A stretch of DNA of 64,000 nt from Pelomyxa schiedti (lineage: Eukaryota; Evosea; Pelobiontida; Pelomyxidae): NCBI GenBank assembly GCA_020536535.1, contig JAHLWZ010000615.1:18027-82026 (forward strand). The letters run 5' to 3'. Under the pieces are notes generated by a model. It worked only from the letters and a program-made list of their open reading frames with translations. It was not told the origin of the DNA and did not search any database. A program made the translations under genes and the position numbers. This document shows positions 59,901 through 64,000 of this stretch, in pieces (positions within the stretch are counted from its first letter, which is position 1; each line of letters starts with the position of its first letter).

Positions 59901-62627
59901 CAGGGTACTGTGATCGATTCTACTTGGGCAGATCCCGAGACTCCACCCTTCAAGTTTCCACATGGGTGGGTACCACTCTCTTTCGAATCTCACCAAATGA
60001 CAGGAAACAAATGATTGATGGAAAACTAAAACTTACCAACTTACAAGTTAACGGAAAGCCAGGAGAATACAAGTTAACATTGACTCCTCGAAATGTCAAT
60101 GCAGAGGTTTCCCTTTCTATCAGTGAATGCTATTTTCCTTAAAACAATTTAGGAGGCAGTTATTAAACTATTTCTGGAAGCGGGGAACTTCCCTACAGAG
60201 ATTAAAATTTTAGAAGCCCCAGATCATGGAAAAGTTGGTCAAATTCTCGATGTGCTCGTTGTCCAAGTTCTTTCAACTACGGGGTATTACAAGTGATTCC
60301 TTCTGTCGCTGCCAGCTAATTTGCATTATTACCCTCAGGATGGCATTGGAAGTACCAACGAAAGAGTTAACAGCAAGGTTTTCTGCTAATAATGAGTTTC
60401 CTTGTTCAGCCTTCGAAACTGGAGTTTGCTCCTACCATTTTACTGGTGAGTTTGGCCTTCCTTCACCCATTGAATTTACCCAGAAAAAAAAAAAATGAAA
60501 AGATCTTATTTGCCCTCCCACTGCCGACACATATCCACTGGAAATCGTTTACAAAAGTCCATCAGTAACCCTCACAAAAACTATTACATTGATTGCTGAA
60601 TCTGGTAGGAGACTTGACTTTTTTCTTCTTCTTACGACATACCATAGGAACCCCACAGCACATGGTATTGGTACCACAAGCAGCCGTGAAGTCATCTGTT
60701 TCTCTCAGTGGCTCGTCTGAAGATCGCCAATTAGTTTCCGATCTCGTTGTCGAGTTACATGATAAACATGGCAATATATGCTCCCTCGTAGGTGGTGCAT
60801 TAGATGTGTCTGTCACTGGGCTACATGCTCCAAAATTCCAGGTTTATCTCACACAAATCCACTTCGAGTATTTGACAAGTTCGAACACAGGAAAATACCC
60901 AATTCCCTATTGACAGTGGACGTGCCTCAATTCCCTCCCTGACAGTTGATTCATCCAGAGCTGTTCCCAATGGGACTTACGTGATGAAACTACAAGCTAC
61001 TTGCAACGGCAATGCTTTAGTTCAGGAGATACAATTCCTTCTAAGCAACGGTACCTTTCTTTTCAGAGCATATCTTCACCAACATTTTGTTAAGATATTG
61101 CCTGCACCCCTGCCCAAAGTCAACAAGCTGAAAAGATGAAATTACGACAGCAATTGGATGCAATCAATCTGAGAATATCAGAGTATGCCAGTGGTTTTTA
61201 CCCCCCAGTTGTGAACTGAAAATATTTTCTCAGGTTGAAAGCACAAATATCACCGATTGACACAGGGGTGACCTCAACAGTGCAAAACACCCTGGCCACA
61301 ATCAAGCAAGGAGCGCCCAGGGATATGGATATTGTTGTTGAGGCAGGTGACTTGGTTATGTGGCTTTTATTTAATATTTGTAGAATGTTGACGCCTCTGG
61401 TCTCCCTGAAATTCATCATAAACTACAACAAAGACTACAGGAAGTTACTTCATCAGTAAGTTTTTTCCCCCCAATGTTGAAGTATAACACCATTTTTATA
61501 GGCTCGGAGACTTCCAATTTTACATCAGACACAGATCATAAGCGAACTTGCCAGCGACCTTGCACAAAAGTGTGTTGGACCTTGCATGAAATTATCTCTT
61601 ATTTTTAACAAAACAGAGGAGAAAATTCCGGCATTATTGGCGCTTTGAGGGAGCTCATTTTTGTTGAAAGTGAAAAGGAATCGCGGGCCATAACGAAATT
61701 TCTGGGCCCGCTTGTGGATTCCGTTATCATCTGTGACAATGACGTGGCCATGTCATACTATGAAAAGTGTGATATGAACTTTCCTAGTTGTAAGCCACCA
61801 ACCTTCATTCAACCAGGTACAAAAACTTGGAGGAGGGAGGTAATTTGATAGTGCTCCCACCAGTTGCAATGCACAGGTTTTCTTCCATAATTGTCTCCCC
61901 ACCTTTTTTTAATCATGCAGTTCAAAGTCCCTGAAACTTCCTCCTGGCTGCCCAACCACTGGGTTTATTGATTTCGCAGTAAATAGGTTGGGACGTAAAA
62001 TCTGAGGTGGTTCTTAGTATTATTAAGATGCCAACTCCGGAAGAAGCAAGAGCACTTACGGGATTCCTTGCTGATGACTTTGTTTCAAACGGCTGCCATA
62101 GTTGACACAATGACCAACGCACTCGCTATGAGATCAGTACTACAGAAGAAATTTAAGAAGGATTTGTCTGCCTACATTGTTGTAGACCAGTGTGAAGTAC
62201 TTATGAAAGGTACCCTCCATTTCAGTCTCTTTTACTTTACTTACGACGTGGTCTTTCCTTAGGAATGGTTCCTCTAGGTGCTGCAAGGCAAGAAGCACCA
62301 TCAGTCTTTGGTCAGCTTCCATTGTCTGAATTACCGCTCTTTCAGTGGCTGAGCTCCTCTATTGTACGTTTCTGCAAATCTTTACAAAAAAAACATTCAC
62401 CCCAACACCAGGAACAATTGGAAGCGCTACAAAATAAGGTCAATGAAGATGCTTCTAAATCCCACAGCCAAGAACAAATTGCCGACTTGGAGGCCGAAGC
62501 CAAACTGATTCAGAGCAAACTAGACGACGCAACAGATGCGGACATGGCAGACATCCCTCCAAAAAAACCTAACACCCCACCAAAAAAAACGAAACGCGGA
62601 GGCAAGGGGCACTCCAGAAAAACATGA
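53936..62627 (+). CDS. SMCHD1-like GHKL ATPase with SMC-hinge-like C-terminus
   Basis: About 2,100 residues over some forty small exons, close to animal SMCHD1 and plant relatives. N-terminus: basic/Ser-rich with KKQSTMSKFF (Q67-F74), a PIP-box-type motif. GHKL ATPase: IAELVDNAIQAV (N box with Glu and Asn), AIRVHDTGNGMTYQELHNFL (DxGxG), YGEGAKKAAFFLG (GxGxK) and LVRRL-like downstream strands. A long middle of repeated beta-sandwich-like units follows (for example PLPPLEISLCDDFDNSITVE near 57690; similar ASP-rich turns near 59820 and 60770), as in the Ig-like middle of SMCHD1. Hinge: IIGALRELIFVESEKESRAI, FLGPLVDSVIICDNDVAMSY, and SAYIVVDQCEVLMKG. The C-terminus is a coiled, Lys-rich tail (PPKKTKRGGKGHSRKT). 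Role inferred: chromatin silencing or DNA repair. Many inner exon edges are unresolved. Confidence 0.82.
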
Positions 62628-62668
62628 TGTTTGAACACATGCAAAATAAGAGAATACATTTTCACATT

Positions 62669-63459
62669 TTAATCAACAATGAAACGAATAGTAAGGGCAT
62701 CCTGCACTGCTCTTGCGTCTGTAAATCCCTTTGTAAAGGTGAGGATGTTCATGTAGATCATAGAAAGGTAGAGAAAGTGTGCCATACATCCTTAAACTGA
62801 TCGAATGACATTTTTTCACAGCCGCGCAAATACTCATCGGCAATTGAGTTTAGTCTCTCTGTTCCAAGGTGTTTTCCAGTTACCCTATCCAAAGTGTAAA
62901 GGTTACCAGTGAGATTAATGTCACGCCATACATTAGAAGAACGGTTATGAGGTCCTTTCTAGATATGAATCCATCGCCATCTTCGTCGTAAATAGTAAAC
63001 ATCACTGGTGGGTTCAGGTTCACATCACAGTCAGCAAATAAAAAAGTGGTCCTTAGCCCCCCAGAAGAATGCAACACACACATTTGAGTTTTTCTTCAGC
63101 TCTGGTGTTTGGGTGAAAAACAGCCAGAGTCTCAGCGAATTGCTTGAAGTTCACAAAACCGTCCTTGGCGGGGAACAAAGCGACCAATCTGCTGCACAGA
63201 GGGTTCATCGCGAACTCGGGAATGTGCATCAGATCTGATGGATTCACGGTCCCTCGGTGCTCTCTGTCGATGCGACAAAACCGCTTGTACAGCCGTCGTA
63301 TTTCCTTTGTCGAATCTGTGCAGGACGGAGGTACCCAAACACAGGCAGTGAGGTGACGGTATTGTGGTGTGCAGGTGGCGATGATACCCTACATTGTGGA
63401 CATGACGACAAGATCTCCTCCACTTCCTCTGCCTGCAACGCCGACTCCTCCAACCCCAT
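62669..63459 (-). CDS. CHP1-like EF-hand protein (calcineurin B homologous)
   Basis: Start MGLEESALQAEEVEEILSSC: Gly2 in a good N-myristoylation context. After an intron (about 63319-63389) the frame gives YSTKEIRRLYKRFCRIDREH, then RGTVNPSDLMHIPEFAMNPL, which is the CHP/calcineurin-B signature including Ile-Pro-Glu-x-x-x-Asn-Pro-Leu. Next DGFVNFKQFAETLAVFHPNT; then VMFTIYDEDGDGFISRKDLI, a complete calcium-binding loop (DEDGDGFISRKD), and LNSIADEYLRGCEKMSFDQF. The last exon ends ALTIRFIVD, like the family's terminal Ile-Arg-Phe. Of the four EF-hands only one loop looks fully calcium-competent. CHP proteins bind Na+/H+ exchangers and other membrane partners. Convergent with the SMCHD1-like gene: 41 bp between stops. 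Confidence 0.9.
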
Positions 63460-64000
63460 GTGCGCAATTTGCCAAATTTAAAGGAAAAATTATCGCTTCC
63501 ACGAAGAGATGTGATTAAGAAAATTTGAAATCCACTCCCCTGGATCTCAGGGAGATTGGAGTACACAGTGGTGAGTAGGGTTTCCCCCAGTTCTGAGTGA
63601 AAAAGGAGGTAGGGGGATTGAGAAAACCCAAAAAGTGGAGGTAACCAGTGGCATGCCATAAAAAAAGATTGGAGGCCAACAACCAATGCATAAAGGGTGA
63701 AAAATTTTCTTCAGGAAAAGCCTCTATGTTTTAAAAAAACTTCCACCCAGGGAGAAACAATTGTTTTTGTCTGTATTGTATTGTGTTTGAATTTTGCCCA
63801 GGGGGAAAACAACAAGAGTGTCAAACAACATTGTTGTCCCAGGGTGCACAGTGCATTTGAGGTGGATGAGCAGATTGCCTGAACAAAAAAAACTGGATTG
63901 AGAAAGGATTCTATCCAACAAAGCACCAATGATATATTATTATATATGTCCATTATTTCCTCCCCTCAGAATGGTTGTGTGTCCTGGTCCACACAAAAAC
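63460..64000. other. No gene seen at right edge
   Basis: Small ORFs on both strands only, none with a recognisable motif. The region includes purine-rich tracts and an AT-rich stretch near 63931 (ATATATTATTATATATG). It may be upstream sequence of a gene beyond the window. Confidence 0.4.

Noticed and set aside
1-64000. CRISPR arrays, insertion sequences, operons, riboswitches
   Set aside because: None seen; spliceosomal introns and gene content show nuclear eukaryotic DNA, so prokaryotic features are not expected.

Overview
The window is nuclear DNA of a eukaryote with a compact, intron-rich genome. Nearly every gene is split by small GT-AG introns (mostly 36-65 nt, many with T-rich 3' ends), neighbouring genes are often 40-150 bp apart, and the gene content is purely eukaryotic: IRE1, UTP11, a CHP1-like EF-hand protein, neurofibromin-like RasGAP, RhoGAPs, an SMCHD1-like ATPase and mitochondrial methylcrotonyl-CoA carboxylase. 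The carboxylase argues for a respiring organism. An amoeboid or other free-living protist is my best guess, but the species cannot be fixed from sequence alone.

Layout, left to right. 1-6.3 kb: 3' part of a PH-RhoGAP gene (+), a DUF4140/DUF4139 (MuiA-like) gene (-), a CAP-domain gene (+). 6.6-14.1 kb: a CCHC zinc-knuckle/RS protein (+), a metallophosphoesterase (-), and a 1,358-residue AT-hook/DNA-alkylation-repair/Gln-rich fusion (+). 14.2-23 kb: IRE1 kinase-RNase (+), SLC35F6-like transporter (-), UTP11 (+), MFS transporter (-). 23.1-31.5 kb: a minus-strand cluster with an unrecognised multi-exon gene carrying a duplicated exon start, two unrecognised coiled-coil genes, an STK19-like winged-helix protein and a C45-family acyltransferase. 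31.6-36.7 kb: a Cys-containing unknown (+), a CxxC-containing unknown (-), a second RhoGAP (+), a small ORF. 36.8-46.7 kb: an intronless REXO-type exonuclease (+), methylcrotonyl-CoA carboxylase beta with a Gly/Asn-rich insert (-), a RasGAP-SEC14 protein (-). 46.8-53.8 kb: a double RanBP2-zinc-finger/F-box-like protein (+), an ankyrin-type repeat protein (+), a tRNA-like/inverted-repeat patch, a coiled-coil protein (+). 53.9-62.6 kb: a complete SMCHD1-like gene with a PIP-box-like motif (+). 62.7-63.5 kb: a myristoylatable CHP1-like EF-hand protein (-).

Functionally the set looks like an ordinary housekeeping neighbourhood (small-GTPase control, ER stress, ribosome biogenesis, leucine catabolism, transport) plus two unusual DNA-centred proteins: the AT-hook/AlkD fusion and the PIP-box SMCHD1-like protein. 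No CRISPR array, insertion sequence, rRNA or confident tRNA gene was seen. All exon boundaries were worked out by hand from reading frame and splice signals; extents are firmer than internal exon edges.
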